Source of the DNA: Sthenelais limicola
Lineage: Eukaryota; Annelida; Polychaeta; Phyllodocida; Sigalionidae
Direction of reading: 5' to 3'
Length of the DNA: 64,000 nucleotides
NCBI GenBank assembly: GCA_942159475.1
Contig: OW804096.1
Span: 125,664,941 to 125,728,940, forward strand
Part shown: positions 1 through 11,840 of the stretch, piece by piece
Position numbering within the stretch: the stretch's first letter is position 1
Layout: each line of letters begins with the position of its first letter
Program-made: the position numbers and the translations under genes
The notes under the pieces: model-generated
The model's database searches: none
The model's input: only the letters and a program-made list of their open reading frames with translations
What the model was told of the DNA's origin: nothing

Positions 1-591
1 TAATTCATGAATCACTATAACATCATCGTAATATGTTCTTCAAATATAATCCTTTAATTCACTGTGGTGTGATCCAATTTTCCTCCGTTTCAGATCCAAC
101 CAAATGTTTTATTTTATTATTTCTAACAAAGGGTTGCTGTGTAATTATATTCATGTATCTAATCTGCTTATTCAGTGTGATTGTGTAATGTTATATCAAT
201 ATTGTTTGATATCGTAAAAATGATATCTTTATAAACGATTTGTAATGAAATTTTCTAGATGTTTGTTATAGCTGAGAATATTAAGAAATGTACAATAGCT
301 AGCTGAATAAACAATTTGATAATAATAATATGTATTACAAATGTCTATGCACATGTATAGTATTGGTTTTCACAACATTGAGATTAGCAACAGATCCACC
401 ACGCATAAGTTGGCGTTGATGAGGTTGTCTGAGTCAGGGCACTAATTATTGTTTTGTTGTGAAGAAAAACTACAGAACGACGCAACCTGTTCTTATGGAT
501 TATACTATGTAGGAGGATAGATGTTACAAATGAAGGAGATATCAGATGGACTCATGAGCTTCTGTCCCTGTATGTTACGTGACGGATATGT
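1..591. other. Intergenic, nothing recognised
   Basis: AT-rich DNA with many stops in all frames. No repeat shared with the rest of the window was seen. Confidence 0.6.
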
Positions 592-826
592 GGGCGAAGT
601 CACCAGAAACTGTACAATTCATCTTCACCAATCCTCTCAAATAACCAAAATTTCAGATAAAAATAAATTTCAAAATACAGTTCATCCTAACCAAACTGAT
701 TGCTAGAATCAATGCAATGCTAAATATAGTCGAATTTACCTAGTATTTGACCAAATTGCAGCCTAATTTAGCCGAATTTACTGAATGTGTACAGCTGCCA
801 ATTGTACATTTTCTGAAAATCTGACC
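592..826 (+). repeat. MITE family A, copy 1
   Basis: This is one of three dispersed copies (others at 6725-6962 and 51395-51510). Shared internal blocks include CCAATCCTCTCAAATAAC and a following 'caaaatacagttca' segment. The right end is the inverted form of the family terminus (TTTTCTGAAAATCTGACC), while the left end is more decayed (CACCAGAAACTGTACAATT). A 61-codon frame over its left part (from 521) has no independent support. Confidence 0.65.
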
Positions 827-2498
827 CATAAATGAATGCACAGATGAACAATAACGTTCTCAAGTGAGCGGAAATCAATGTCGTTAATAAAATACATATG
901 TATATCGTGACTATGGAGGAATGGGGCCTCCTTATTGGTCAGTATGACAATGGGGAGTGGCAACACTTAAGGTGGCGTGACGTGGCATGGAGGACAGGCA
1001 ACGCCCATGACCAAATATCCCAATCGATGGATCGATTACACATATATCATTGTAAGTTATTTTTATTTAAGAAAAAAAGTCCTTATTAAATTGGGATAAG
1101 TCCTCGCCATTATCATATTTCAGACAACCAGTGCCCCGAGAGAATCATTATGCCACCATAAAGGATGGACATATATCTTATGCTATAGAACAGACTGACC
1201 CATATGGACCATGCAGAATAGAGTCAACCAATAACTAGGCCCACTCTTGATCCTAGGGTTGCTGGGCTACATTGTGCTATGGCTCACATCCTCTGCGGAC
1301 TATCCAGAATATTATCCACGCAAGAATTGGTGTACAGTAACTGTTTGGCTGGTTAGTTTAGTAAGATTAAATCTTCATATCTCTGTATTTGTTATATCAA
1401 TGGGAATAATCAAAACTTTTAAAATTATGATTTCTGCGCAAATAACTGCAGAGCCGGGAGACCCTGCTAAACTTCGACACAGAAACAAGGGTTGTCTGGA
1501 CTCGGTGTTTTGCTTGACAAGGTCTGCAGGCAACCTTATGAACACCATAATACGCCTGCATACATTTAGATTTTAGGATCCGATTCTATATTTCATTAGC
1601 TTTTTAATGGAATAAACTATAATCCCAGAGTTTCTACCTTCATCAGACCTATGAGGAGTGGCAGTGCTTGCATGTTTTTCTGATCGGAGACAGGCTTTTC
1701 CACTCTGCACTATGACGTCATTGCCAGTGGTCACATCTAGTTGGCTCAGAGCGGCAGTGGCTGTTCCCTGCTGCTTCTCTGCTCCCTGTTCCATCAATTT
1801 TTGTTTTGGTGGCCATCTTTGAATTCCCCTCACTTCAAATGCTTTTTAATTATTGCTCAAATCAAAAAAATTCTCAGGACCATTCTTAATTAAACTTTGC
1901 TAGCCAGCTTTTGAGAGTACTTAAAGAGGTTCGACCTATGACAAAAAGTTGAGTTTTGAGGCAGCAGGTGAGCGGAATACAGAAGGCTCGACCTCAATGG
2001 CTGGGTGACAGTCCAAATTTTTCGGGGTTGCCTTTGGCTTTTTTTTAAAAAAAACACGGGGTCACGTTTCGTCTAGTCCCTTTGGTCCACCACATTGTTT
2101 GATGCTTTGACGTTTCATTCAAGAGTTCCCAGGGATATTGAGATGATTTAGGTCCACTGCTCTGGGCAGCGAGAGTCAAATAAATATGAAATCATCTCTT
2201 CTGCACCTTGCCTGGTATTATCCGAGTTTCCACTTGCAGACATGGACCTACACCTTCCATTGGCACACATACTAAAGTGACAGCAACAACAGGAGCCCCC
2301 CCCCCCCCCCCCCCCAAGCAGTCCACTATCAGAAAAATCTCAAACATCCAGGGCGCCTCTGCTGGCATGCCTGGCATCAGGGTCTCCCAAACACAAACTA
2401 ATAGGTTGTGTGACTGGAGGCGCAACTTAAACCACCTCCTCTCTGGCTATTTTTACTTTCTTATTGCAGGTTCTAACCAACATTAGGCCCGTAAAGCA
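827..2498. other. Intergenic; short C run and low-quality frames
   Basis: Contains a 20-C run at 2296-2315 that creates artificial proline/glycine frames. A plus-strand frame around 898-1050 (with WGLLIGQYDNGEWQHLRW) looks somewhat protein-like and ends near a GTAAGT at 1051, but no acceptor supports it. Confidence 0.4.
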
Positions 2499-2550
2499 TA
2501 TAAGGAGGAGCTAGCCACCCCTATACACCTACAGAACCAGCTCAACATCA
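2499..2550 (+). promoter_or_regulatory. TATA plus conserved start-like 19-mer, copy 1
   Basis: A TATAA at 2499 lies 30 bp upstream of CTACAGAACCAGCTCAACA (2529-2547). The identical 19-mer occurs at 24917-24935, again about 30-36 bp after a TATA. The spacing matches a TATA box and transcription start. No ATG-initiated frame of note follows this copy, so it may be a remnant of a promoter-bearing repeat. Confidence 0.4.
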
Positions 2551-3816
2551 TCATCCTTTCCCATTTAATTGCAAACAATAATACTAGGTGAAAATCCAAA
2601 ATATTAATTTTTTATAGCTTCTGGGATATATTTTTTAAGTGTTTGGGGTTGCGAAAATGAAAAATGAATCCATGGTTTCCTGTGCTTCTTTGTGATTTAA
2701 ATCTTTTATTTTATTTATTGTTTAAAATCTTTTTTTCTGACATAATGCTACACCAAGCAGGGCGTTATTTTCAGTTAGAAATCAATATTGGTATACAACT
2801 CAACTTGAATAGTTATTTAGCCAAAACGATTAACATTATTGAATTAAATCTTTCATAAAGAAACATTTAGAATTTTACTGTCGATGGACGAGTTATGACT
2901 ACTGCTTTTTCCATGAAAAAGCTGACAGGCTACTTCCTCAGTGGCCCTTTGCATGAGGTATTGTTAAGTGAAAATCGTGTCCTTAAAATATCCTTAACTC
3001 TTACTGTTGCACCAGCCAATATCGTGTCCTTAAATCATGTTTTGTGTCCTTAAATGTGGGTCTTTAAACGATGTGCCTTTGAGCATGGGATATCCTTATC
3101 GTAGCGCTAAGTGCTCGTCTCTGAGCGAGAATTTGGAAATGAAAATGGGAGGGTCAGGGAGTATTTTCATAAGTATTTTTTCTCAGAAGTGGTGATGATA
3201 TAATATGATAAGTATATTTCATGATTTAAGATAATTTTCTTATGTACAAAAATGTAAAAATATGACACAATGTATGGGTATGTTACTACCAGTTGCAAGA
3301 TACCACTTTCACCACTATTCCCGCCTCTGGTTATGGATAGGACAGATCTCATGCAACACTAGAACAATTGTATTGTTAATATACTTAACGTATCCTTAAT
3401 ATAATGTTAACACTACGATATCACCTAAAAGTGGTCCAATGGGCCCCAGCACCAATTACGTCATACCCAATACATCGAAGAACGCAATAGAGAGAGAAAC
3501 ACCATCTATTGCCAACTTTTCAACATCACTGTATAGAAATTGGCAATGATATCCATTGTAATAGCATCTACAGACATTTTCCTCTTAATTTTGTGAGGAA
3601 TCGATGCATCATTAACGCACAAAACAATGGTAGAGTCAGATTTAGGCAACAGAAATATATGGAACTTTTGAACATAGCCATATTCCTGCACAAGCACAAC
3701 CACACTATACATTTGGGCCTGCTATATATAGCCCTGTTTGTTCATGCATGCTGACACAGGGTGGGAGACTGCATGGACTGTAGGGCCTATTAGACACTAT
3801 AGCATTATTACCCCGA
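2551..3816. other. Intergenic, nothing recognised
   Basis: AT-rich. A motif like 'tcgtgtccttaaa' recurs near 2975-3070. No gene-like frame was seen. Confidence 0.5.
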
Positions 3817-3902
3817 GGTTTGGTGGTTTGTTGTGGTCTGGGTGGTCATAGACACTTGAGGGCTTGTCTATGACCACCCAGACCACAACAAACCACCAAA
3901 CC
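3817..3902. repeat. Perfect foldback hairpin, 38-bp arms
   Basis: The left arm 3817-3854 is the exact reverse complement of 3865-3902, with a 10-nt loop (CTTGAGGGCT). Outside the perfect stem the flanks still pair partly (ATTACCC at left, GGGTAAT at right). The arms are rich in GGTGGTTTG-like sequence, unlike the neighbouring AT-rich DNA. The absence of any mismatch suggests a recent origin or conversion between the arms. Confidence 0.9.
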
Positions 3903-3916
3903 AAGGGTAATAGTGC

Positions 3917-4195
3917 TTTTAGACGCAATTTGATCAGATCAACTTATTAATACCAAAATAGAAAGTTTACCAACCTGTACAATTATTTATTTTAATCAAA
4001 TATGCCTCGCAAAACAGGTATTAAGTGCGCCGGAAGTTTATCACTTAACTCCGCCAGGTACTATAGGTGGCGCCATCCTCTATGGAGTTTTAACACTGCC
4101 ATTCTATATCCCACACTTCAGGGACTTCCGTCGATACACAGGTGGTCTATAGGTAAGAAAATACCTCCCAGAATCTGATCAAATCGCGTCTAAAA
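3917..4195. mobile_element. Short TIR element (MITE), 279 bp
   Basis: Terminal inverted repeats of about 23 bp with one mismatch: the left starts TTTTAGACGCAATTTGATCA and the right is its inverse, ending TCGCGTCTAAAA. There is no coding content. It begins 14 bp after the 3817-3902 hairpin, so the two may form one compound foldback. Superfamily not assigned because no clear target duplication was seen. Confidence 0.7.
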
Positions 4196-6174
4196 AACAA
4201 TAATGTATTTCAAGGTCGGAGGGAGGGAGAGTAGGGTGGGGCTTCATTTTGACCAACGCATATGCCAATGTAATCCCTGCTTTAACTGAGCAATCTATAT
4301 TAAAATATGATGTAATGTGTAACAAGAATATTCTGAAAACCACATTCAGCACATTGCAGTGTATACGTTTAATAATTATGCAAACATCGTTTGAAGATGG
4401 ATGAACAAAGGGTTTTGACAAAACCTTGATTATTTTCTTCTCAAAGCTAGTACATGTAAAAGTGCTGATTACAGTGTAACCATTGTTTTCTAGTGCTGTT
4501 TAAAAATCATGCAGGCATTAATGACGTTATCGTTACTTGGCTTTAATTAAGACTCCACCCTTGGCTATTAAGATAAAAGGAATTTTCATCGACAGAGGTA
4601 TATATTTTATAGTTCTATTAGTCATATTATATTTTAGCCTTGAGTCTTTGAAATTCAAAGGCTGTCTAGTTGCGCTGATTAAGAGGAGCGTTATCAGAGG
4701 AGACTTGTAAAGGACTATGATTAGATTTGACGATTCTTTATTGTATAGTCGTACTGCCTCTTCAGAGGATCGAATATTAGACACTGCCAACCTTCATTAA
4801 AGTGAAGGTGATTATCTACAACTGCGTGTCCTTTTATCAATCATTTGTCTTCCCCTATTTTACTATCTATCTGAAGCCTGTAATATAATTGTTATAACAT
4901 CTTTAATAATGGACAATGATGCCAATCGCATTAAGATAATTCAATGAATCAGATGGTTATTTCTTTTTGTATTTTTCTTCTTTTTTTTTCTCTTTTTTTT
5001 TGGCGGGGGGGAGGGGGGGGGGGGGGGGGAAGGGGAAGGGAAAGGGGGTGGTATTAGCTGTCAAACATTCTTTTTTTCTATGGTATGTCCTGATAAATTT
5101 GTATATGTTCAACCACATATCACCACCTAGTGCTAAATGCTGAATGATCTTTATATATGTTTTACATGAAAAATAATCCATGTAAACTTATGTTTCCAGC
5201 TCAGCCCACATTTGACATCTGCATGGGGGGGGGGGGGATTCACAAGACTTGATGGCGGGTCTTGGTTTATCCTTTCATCCAACTCTTTATAAATACACCC
5301 CGACCTTCCTAAGAAAAGAATCTCTCAAATCTCGAATGTTTCATCCAAGGCCTAGGGCAGGTTTTGTGGCTAAGGCCTAATGGGGCACCCTCTGTTGAGA
5401 ATAGATATTTCCAAAATGCATGATGGGAAGGCCGAAACTATAGCCAGCATAAAAACTCTCTCCAGGGGACAAGTATCACCTGTTTTACCAGCTTATATTG
5501 CTGTATGAAGAAAACACTGTGTGTGTGGGCCCTTCTCGAAAACAACTTCCTATATATTTGAAATTCCTTCTCCTCTTACTATTTGCCAAGGAGATGGTTG
5601 TTAACTAGGTTGATAACTTGGTTGTAAACTAGGTAGATAACTTGTTTTTAGATAACTTGTTTTGATAATATAAAAACAGAAGTGGCATAATTGATTTATT
5701 TTGGAAAGGTAAACTGAACGCAGTTGGTGTTAGACATTTTAATTCTTTTTAAATCAGATCAAAAACACTAGCTTTAGTTTATTAGTATAAGTAGTAAATC
5801 TGAATTGAACAAGGAGGACAAATATACTGTGGCATAGGCGAGAAGTGTAGAAACGAATAAAAGGTTTAACATAAATGTGAAATACCTTGACAAGTTGTGG
5901 CCTCATGCAAAACCATTTTCACCAAAAAACCCCACAAGCTTAGTACTGCCGCCAAAGCTCTGGTCCGGAGAAACTATATCTCCCAAAACCCCATTTAACT
6001 CACCTTTCTCACTTAATTCGATCTTAGCCTCTCTAAATCTTTCACCAATTGAAAGGGAATGATGTCAACAAATAAATCTGTGAGCTTAAACAAAAACGAG
6101 CCCCATATGTGGAGATATTAGAGAATGTTTTTTTAAAAGGTGACTCCAAAATGAGACAGATGTAAAAATGTTGT
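4196..6174. other. Intergenic; T/G homopolymer patch at 4977-5048
   Basis: Holds a pyrimidine run switching to G runs (4977-5048) and a second G run near 5225. Short repeats of 'gttgataacttgg' type lie at 5580-5660. No gene recognised. Confidence 0.5.
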
Positions 6175-6250
6175 CTGCTCTGGGACTCAAACTCACAATG
6201 TCCCTGTTTGAAGTCTTATAGTCCTATCTACTTGACTATTGAGACCGGCT
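6175..6250 (-). repeat. tRNA-like head of a SINE or a tRNA pseudogene
   Basis: On the minus strand an A-box-like TAGTCAAGTAGATAGG (about 6223-6238) is followed 30 bp later by a B-box-like GAGTTTGAGTCCC (6182-6194). This is the split promoter of RNA polymerase III, with tRNA-like spacing. The fold is imperfect and no clean acceptor stem is visible. The sequence continues into a non-tRNA body toward 6100, which favours a tRNA-derived SINE over a functional tRNA. Confidence 0.5.
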
Positions 6251-6724
6251 AAAGGGATCATCTAAATAATATGCCTAGTCATTGATTCATCTCATTTCAG
6301 GTTTACTTTAATCCCCTTTTATCCTCATAGTGATTGAGGAGAATGGGGAAAATAAATCATTTATGAAGGCCCCTGTGTTAGTCACAGACGATTCACTGAT
6401 TCAAATTAATCATAAAATTATATCTTGCATCTGCAATCTATTTATATAATATGCTAATGGAGAACTGTCTAGCTCTGCATGCTTTCTGGACATCATACAC
6501 AGGTCATCAGTTGTAAACACCAATGTATACTAAGAGAGTATTAATGTAATGAGCATGTTATCTAGGAACAGGTAATGTCCCTTGATAACATTTTGTTTTG
6601 GACGGATTTTTATTCAAGTTGATGTTTGGCATATATGCCCTTTTTAATGTGGTTAATGTGGTTCGAGCGTACCCGATCTTCCTCCTGACCCTGAAATATG
6701 AGTAATTCATTAAACAACAAAAAT

Positions 6725-6962
6725 GGTCAGATCTTCAGAAAATGTACAATTTGCCTTCAGCAATCCTCTCAAATAACCCACATTTAAGACCAAAATCAGG
6801 TTCAAAATACAGTTCAACGTAACTTAACTGATTAATTGTATAAAGGCAATACTGAATATACTCAGATATAGCTAGTGTGGACGATTTTTCGGTCTTATTT
6901 AGCAGAATTTACCAAAATTAATGTGTTCATCTGGCAATTGCACATTTTCTGAAAATCCGACC
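6725..6962 (+). mobile_element. MITE family A, best-preserved copy
   Basis: 238 bp bounded by inverted repeats of about 28-30 bp. The left begins GGTCAGATCTTCAGAAAATG; the right, read inverted, begins GGTCGGATTTTCAGAAAATG. The interior matches copies at 592-826 and 51395-51510. It has no coding frame. A non-autonomous DNA transposon mobilised in trans is the natural reading. Confidence 0.8.
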
Positions 6963-8880
6963 TAAATAGTGTGTGAGTCGTTGGTTTTAAGTTTCAATTA
7001 CCCTTTGTCAGATGAGCTTGGATGAGTGAGGGGATGATGGGGGAGGGGAGTGAGAAAAAAAGGGGGGCGGGGAGACAATTTCCATAAAGTATGGTAATAG
7101 TTGAACCTAGAATCTTGGGGTATCGATTATATTGGTAAGGATAACCTTTTTCAGATTTATTTTAAAGGAGTCGCTCGATTCCATAGTTTTGTAATGTTAA
7201 TTTAAGTTATTTCCCCATAGAATTCCAGAATAACTAAATGATTTCTGGTATGTAGTTGAGTTAGGGTGGTTTACCTCGAATTTTAGTTCCTGATGTTCTC
7301 TGAAATTGTAGTTACCATCAATTCGTCTTCTTTCCAGCCAGTTAAGTCTGGGATGGTGTAACTGTTTATGAAAGAATTTCATTGTATTGAAGTGTAAGTT
7401 ATATCACAGTATATTCTGTAATCTTTGGGTTCTGTCCAATTGACTCAGGATGTTAGGGCTTCTGATGTCATCTGACGTCATTATAACTATACACAATCAC
7501 ACAGCCCTCGACCGTCAGGAGGCCTTGTTACTAAAACTGCGTGAATGCAGAAAACGTTATAACGATATTAGGATTTGAATCTCGAGTGTTGTGTACAGTC
7601 ACCCATCGTGGCATAAGTTGAACTCATAAGGTTTTGTTGTAAGTTTTTAATACAAAATATCAGCTATCTAGATATAACAGTCATTTATGTACATTTATGT
7701 TTGGTTTCTTAAAGATAAACGAACCTCTGGGCTCCATTGAATAACAATATAATATTACATCTAGGATATTCAAAAAATTACTTCTCAGGTGGTTGATATA
7801 TTTTCCAAGCCTATTTCCTACAAAATATAATATAATACTTCTGCAATGCGTTCTCTGTTTAGTCCACAGTTATAATCTTGAATTGTCTATTAATACCAAG
7901 TATTTGTTGTTAAATGCCATACACCTTTGTATTTCAATTTATTAATCATTTGGCGAGGTGTAGGAGCATATATATCCCCTCACTCAGCACCCTTTAACCA
8001 CTCTTCAACTACCTTATCGATTTTCATGGTCCTCCTATACATTGCTAAAAACAGAATAGGGACAATTCACTGAAAGACAAAAATCTCTCTGCTTCAAGTC
8101 TACCTACGTCGGTACAGTTGATGGCAAATTCAGACCCTAGGTTCATGCATGCTGTTTTTACTATAAATGGGATAGCTCAGAATCCTACATGGCAGATAGT
8201 GCAGAAGCAATATTGGACGGAGAGCGAAAATCTAATAACGAGATGATGGATATGGTCGTAGGAATTTTTTAATACCTGATGCAGTTTCTAGTTACGCTCA
8301 TACAAGTGCATCAGCAGTGCTTATTCATGCAAGAATTAAGCCGTTCGTTTCATTGTTAATATACGAAGTGGGAACGAAGTTTCGCTGTGAAAACTCCAGA
8401 TTGGAATACGTTCTGTATTTACATCAACACTAAGTGCTACGGATCAAGAGTAGGTTCGCTGGCCACTTCAAAGTGGCGTCCACAACACGTGCTCCCATTT
8501 TCATTGGGCATGAGAGCGTGTTGGGGAGTGAGGGAGAAAGCGAGAGCACTCTTTGTAAGTAACAATAGGCATGCGTGTGTAGATGTAGCGGGTAGAAAGG
8601 TTTGCACGCACCCTTTTCACAGCAAAAGGCTGCATGCAAGTAAAGTAACAGGTTATTAGAAGCTGTAGGCAACCTGCTGAATGTTGCTAAATGTATAAGG
8701 GTTAATTAAATCTAAATCAGAATTTGCAGAAAAAAGTTATCATTATCTTGATTTTACATATTAGTTTGACACTGTTCTTACCCCTGCAAACTATATGACC
8801 ATTGTATTTGATATGTATTTTAATTTTATCTGGGCCGAAAATTCTATAAAAAATCTTACTTTCTCTCATGATTACTATAA
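6963..8880. other. Intergenic
   Basis: G-rich patch at 7010-7075. A minus-strand 61-codon frame at 7197-7382 (contains LNWLERRRIDGNYNF) ends a stretch at GAG|GTAAAC and is mildly protein-like, but has no convincing acceptor. Slightly GC-richer DNA at 8440-8660 gives overlapping frames on both strands, none recognised. Confidence 0.4.
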
Positions 8881-8989
8881 AGGGCTTAGTCCACCAAGCC
8901 GATTCTCATGCGATTTTGTGCCGCAGGGGACCCTTTCGCACTAAATTCTGTGAGAATCGCATGAGAATCGGTTTAGTGGACCAGGCCCT
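8881..8989 (+). mobile_element. MITE family B, copy 1 (109 bp)
   Basis: Starts AGGGCTTAGTCCACCAAGCC and ends with the inverse (GGTTTAGTGGACCAGGCCCT). Nearly the whole element is an imperfect palindrome around a GC-rich centre. The same family is at 17582-18014 (split by an insertion) and 28877-28993 (opposite orientation). Confidence 0.85.
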
Positions 8990-10676
8990 AGTTTAATGTA
9001 TCATCAAATAATATATCTAATGATCTAAATGAATAATTTAATTCAATTCCTAACATTGAAGCTTATGCTTTATTGTAAACCTATTATCCCTAGAGTGATA
9101 ACAAACATATTTTTCTGTCGACTTTGTATCTTATAACTTTATTTAAAGGGTACATTTTCCACGATTGAAACGTGTCACCTTGCCTGTGAAATATCTGAAG
9201 ATAAAAACCTGTTTCAAAAAGAATAAATGTATCAACTCTATAAACTCACTATAATAGGCCACTGAATGAGTAGAATGCTGGGTGTGTTCTTTGTTGGTTT
9301 AACCCAACGGTAGAATCTAATAATTCTGCTCCATTTAATGATTGATGAATAAATGAACAGCACCATTCCAAAGGTTAAATCGGAATTCTTTATACAACCG
9401 CAAAACAACTACTTGAACCCACAGGATTCGGTAAATAGCTTCAGCTATAATTACAACGATTCCTTTTCATCCATCTTTTTTACCTCGAGCCCGAGGCAAA
9501 ATCAGACATACATTTGCTGACTGATCAATTTGGAATTTAAACCTTCTAGGCTTAAGCAAATTACCTTCCAGGATTTGGTGAATGCCTTCAATTTTGGTAG
9601 ATTGAAGGCGGTATCTGTGCTAATCCCCTGGGCCTGGGTTTTCTTTGATGATAGGTGCCCAGGCTCCAAGTAATGAGACGTGAGTAGATTTCTCTGATTA
9701 GTTGGACTGAGGATTTCAAACCTTCACTTAATGCCTATTCATTTCAATGGCAGTGGACATGCTAAGAACGTGACCAGATGGGAATCGATTGAACTGAACT
9801 CAGCCCTCACTGTTGATAAGAAACTAGGATTTAAAACTGGAGCATCATTCTGGTAAAATAATCAGTCCTTATCAAAGTCTTAGTAACATAGCCCAGCGCA
9901 CAACTTTTCCAGGACTTACTTGGCTCCAAATAATCTAGAACTTCTTGTGGTTAATTAACAGATCTGTTGTAAAATTCACAATAATTATATAATATGTTGT
10001 AGTATTCACAATTAAATTCCTGATATTTTCTATTAATAATATGTTATCTCATATTTAAGAACTCTCAAAATGCACTTCACATTGATTATCTCATAGGTGA
10101 CTAAATTCACAAGAAGACTTCCTAGTTTTTATCATATACGCGTTGCTGTTGAAACAACGTATTGTAGAGTTGTATACGTTGTGTGGCCAATGTGCAGCAC
10201 TAAGTAGACCTACAACAGCAGTTCTGAGGTGCTGTTTTAGGCCGTCTTGTAGTGTCCAAAAGGAACACAAATTATCCAAATTATATCTCCAAGCAAATCA
10301 TGCTTATAGAGAAATGTTTGGAGTTATTTTAAATATATCTAAATTAAATAAAAGAGTAGCATCGTATGGCAACATCCACTTGGACTTATATCGACGTACC
10401 CAAAGACAGATAAGACAGGGGATTATATTCATGTACTAATCCTTTGGTTGGAAATTTGATAAACAGATAGATCTACATAGATCTGGTTGCCTTGCATAAC
10501 TGTTAAAGATGGACGATGTTAAAACGTGCCATACATGTCACAACTTGTTTCTAGAAATGAAATACGCATGTCTTCATAAGGAATGTACTTCAGAAGGAAT
10601 AACTGTATTGGCATTATACTAGAACTTTATACCTTGTGTGTATTTGTGTAGATACTATGCTGGTGTACTGAGCTAA
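8990..10676. other. Intergenic
   Basis: No gene recognised. A minus-strand frame at about 9487-9625 is open for some 46 codons and begins just after an AG, but lacks a pyrimidine tract, so I did not call it. Confidence 0.45.
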
Positions 10677-10790
10677 CAACGGTCAAAAACTAAAGATTTT
10701 CTCAATGTTGTTCCGTTCTTTCGAACCCATGTAAAAGTCATTTGACCAACTATTTTCCGAGGATTTTGTCCTGTTGTTTTTGGTTTCATA
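10677..10790 (-). repeat. Dispersed repeat family C, copy 1
   Basis: Read on the minus strand it contains ACAAAATCCTCGGAAAAT, then CAAATGACTTTTACATGGG and a 'gaaaatctttagttttt' block. These occur in the same order at 58895-59015 and, more diverged, at 20035-20150 and 36505-36655. Non-coding; class unknown. Confidence 0.6.
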
Positions 10791-11780
10791 AAACTGCAGA
10801 TACATCTAAAATCCTTTCCTGTGGTGATTTCAAATTCTCAGAATATTAATGAATTCATTCTTATAATTCATAATAATTATGAGTAAATCCGTCGTAATAT
10901 TTTAGAATGTAGATTTGATAAAATGTCAGGAATTAAGAAATATTAGGCTATCCTGAATACAACATATTAAACAAGCAAACATGCATTGTGCGACTTGATT
11001 ATGATATCTATTTATATACATTATAACTTGGCCCACATTGTCGATACATTATACCTTAGATCAAATCAAATATTCTGGAGTGCATGTAGATACCTGGTGC
11101 GCATCCATGCACCTCTGGTACAATTTATTGATATAAATATATGCCATCGCCTGCTTTATACATTATTTTCCTACACTATCTTTACATGTATATATCTTTC
11201 ATAAGCCGTTCCATCTTGTTGGCAATAAATATATCTTTTTAAAAAAGCCGAGTCTTGTGGCTAAAAACAACTCTCCATTTCCCTCTCACACACTGACTCT
11301 GATCCATTAATGCAATTTGAACAGATGACTTGGATAATAGAACCTGTAAACGGCTGTTGGTAATTAGATCCTGGCATTTCTGCTGCAATAGGCCAGTATC
11401 ATATTTAGATGAAGCTATGGTGAGCTTGGCAAACTAGGTGCTATCTTTACTGCCCTTTAAGAGGAAGGCAAAATCAATCATCATGATTAAGCAGTCAAAC
11501 ATCTGGTGGAATGTTAGATGATCACTCATAGTGAATGCTAGAAGGAAATGTGTATACAGATTTCATATATATATGTCAAATGGCAGCAATGAAGTTTATG
11601 ATTATCGTTTGGAATGTTATTGATGCTAGAGCCCCTTGAACACCTGTCTATGCAGATGTTTTATAAACAAGTCTTTGTATGTGTATGTGCTGTTAAAGAA
11701 TAGTGTGAGGTGTATTCAAACAAAAGTTTTATTCAAAAAATTGATAGTGACATTCAATCTACCTAGAGAGCTGCATTCAA
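10791..11780. other. Intergenic
   Basis: AT-rich, nothing recognised. Confidence 0.5.
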
Positions 11781-11781
11781 T

Positions 11782-11840
11782 CCTGACTTGAAGTTTCATT
11801 CCTGAGTTTGAAGTTTCAATCCTGAGTTTGAAGTTTCAAT
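11782..11840 (+). repeat. 20-bp tandem repeat, three copies
   Basis: Unit CCTGAGTTTGAAGTTTCAAT. The last two copies are exact; the first is 19 bp with changes. Confidence 0.9.

Noticed and set aside
1625..1655. Third hammerhead-like string (CTGATGA then GAAAC on the minus strand)
   Set aside because: Only five bases separate the two core strands, so stem II cannot form. The resemblance is probably chance or a very decayed Penelope-type end.
2192..2486. Overlapping 77- and 92-codon frames on both strands
   Set aside because: Both depend on a 20-C homopolymer and have no splice or promoter support.
7197..7382. 61-codon minus frame with natural-looking residues
   Set aside because: No acceptor and no family resemblance; left as intergenic.
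9487..9625. Minus-strand 46-codon frame after an AG
   Set aside because: No pyrimidine tract, weak donor, and hits a stop shortly after.
10143..10439. 98-codon plus frame vaguely like LINE C-terminal tails (AYREMFG)
   Set aside because: No second conserved block supports it and the order of motifs does not match a LINE.
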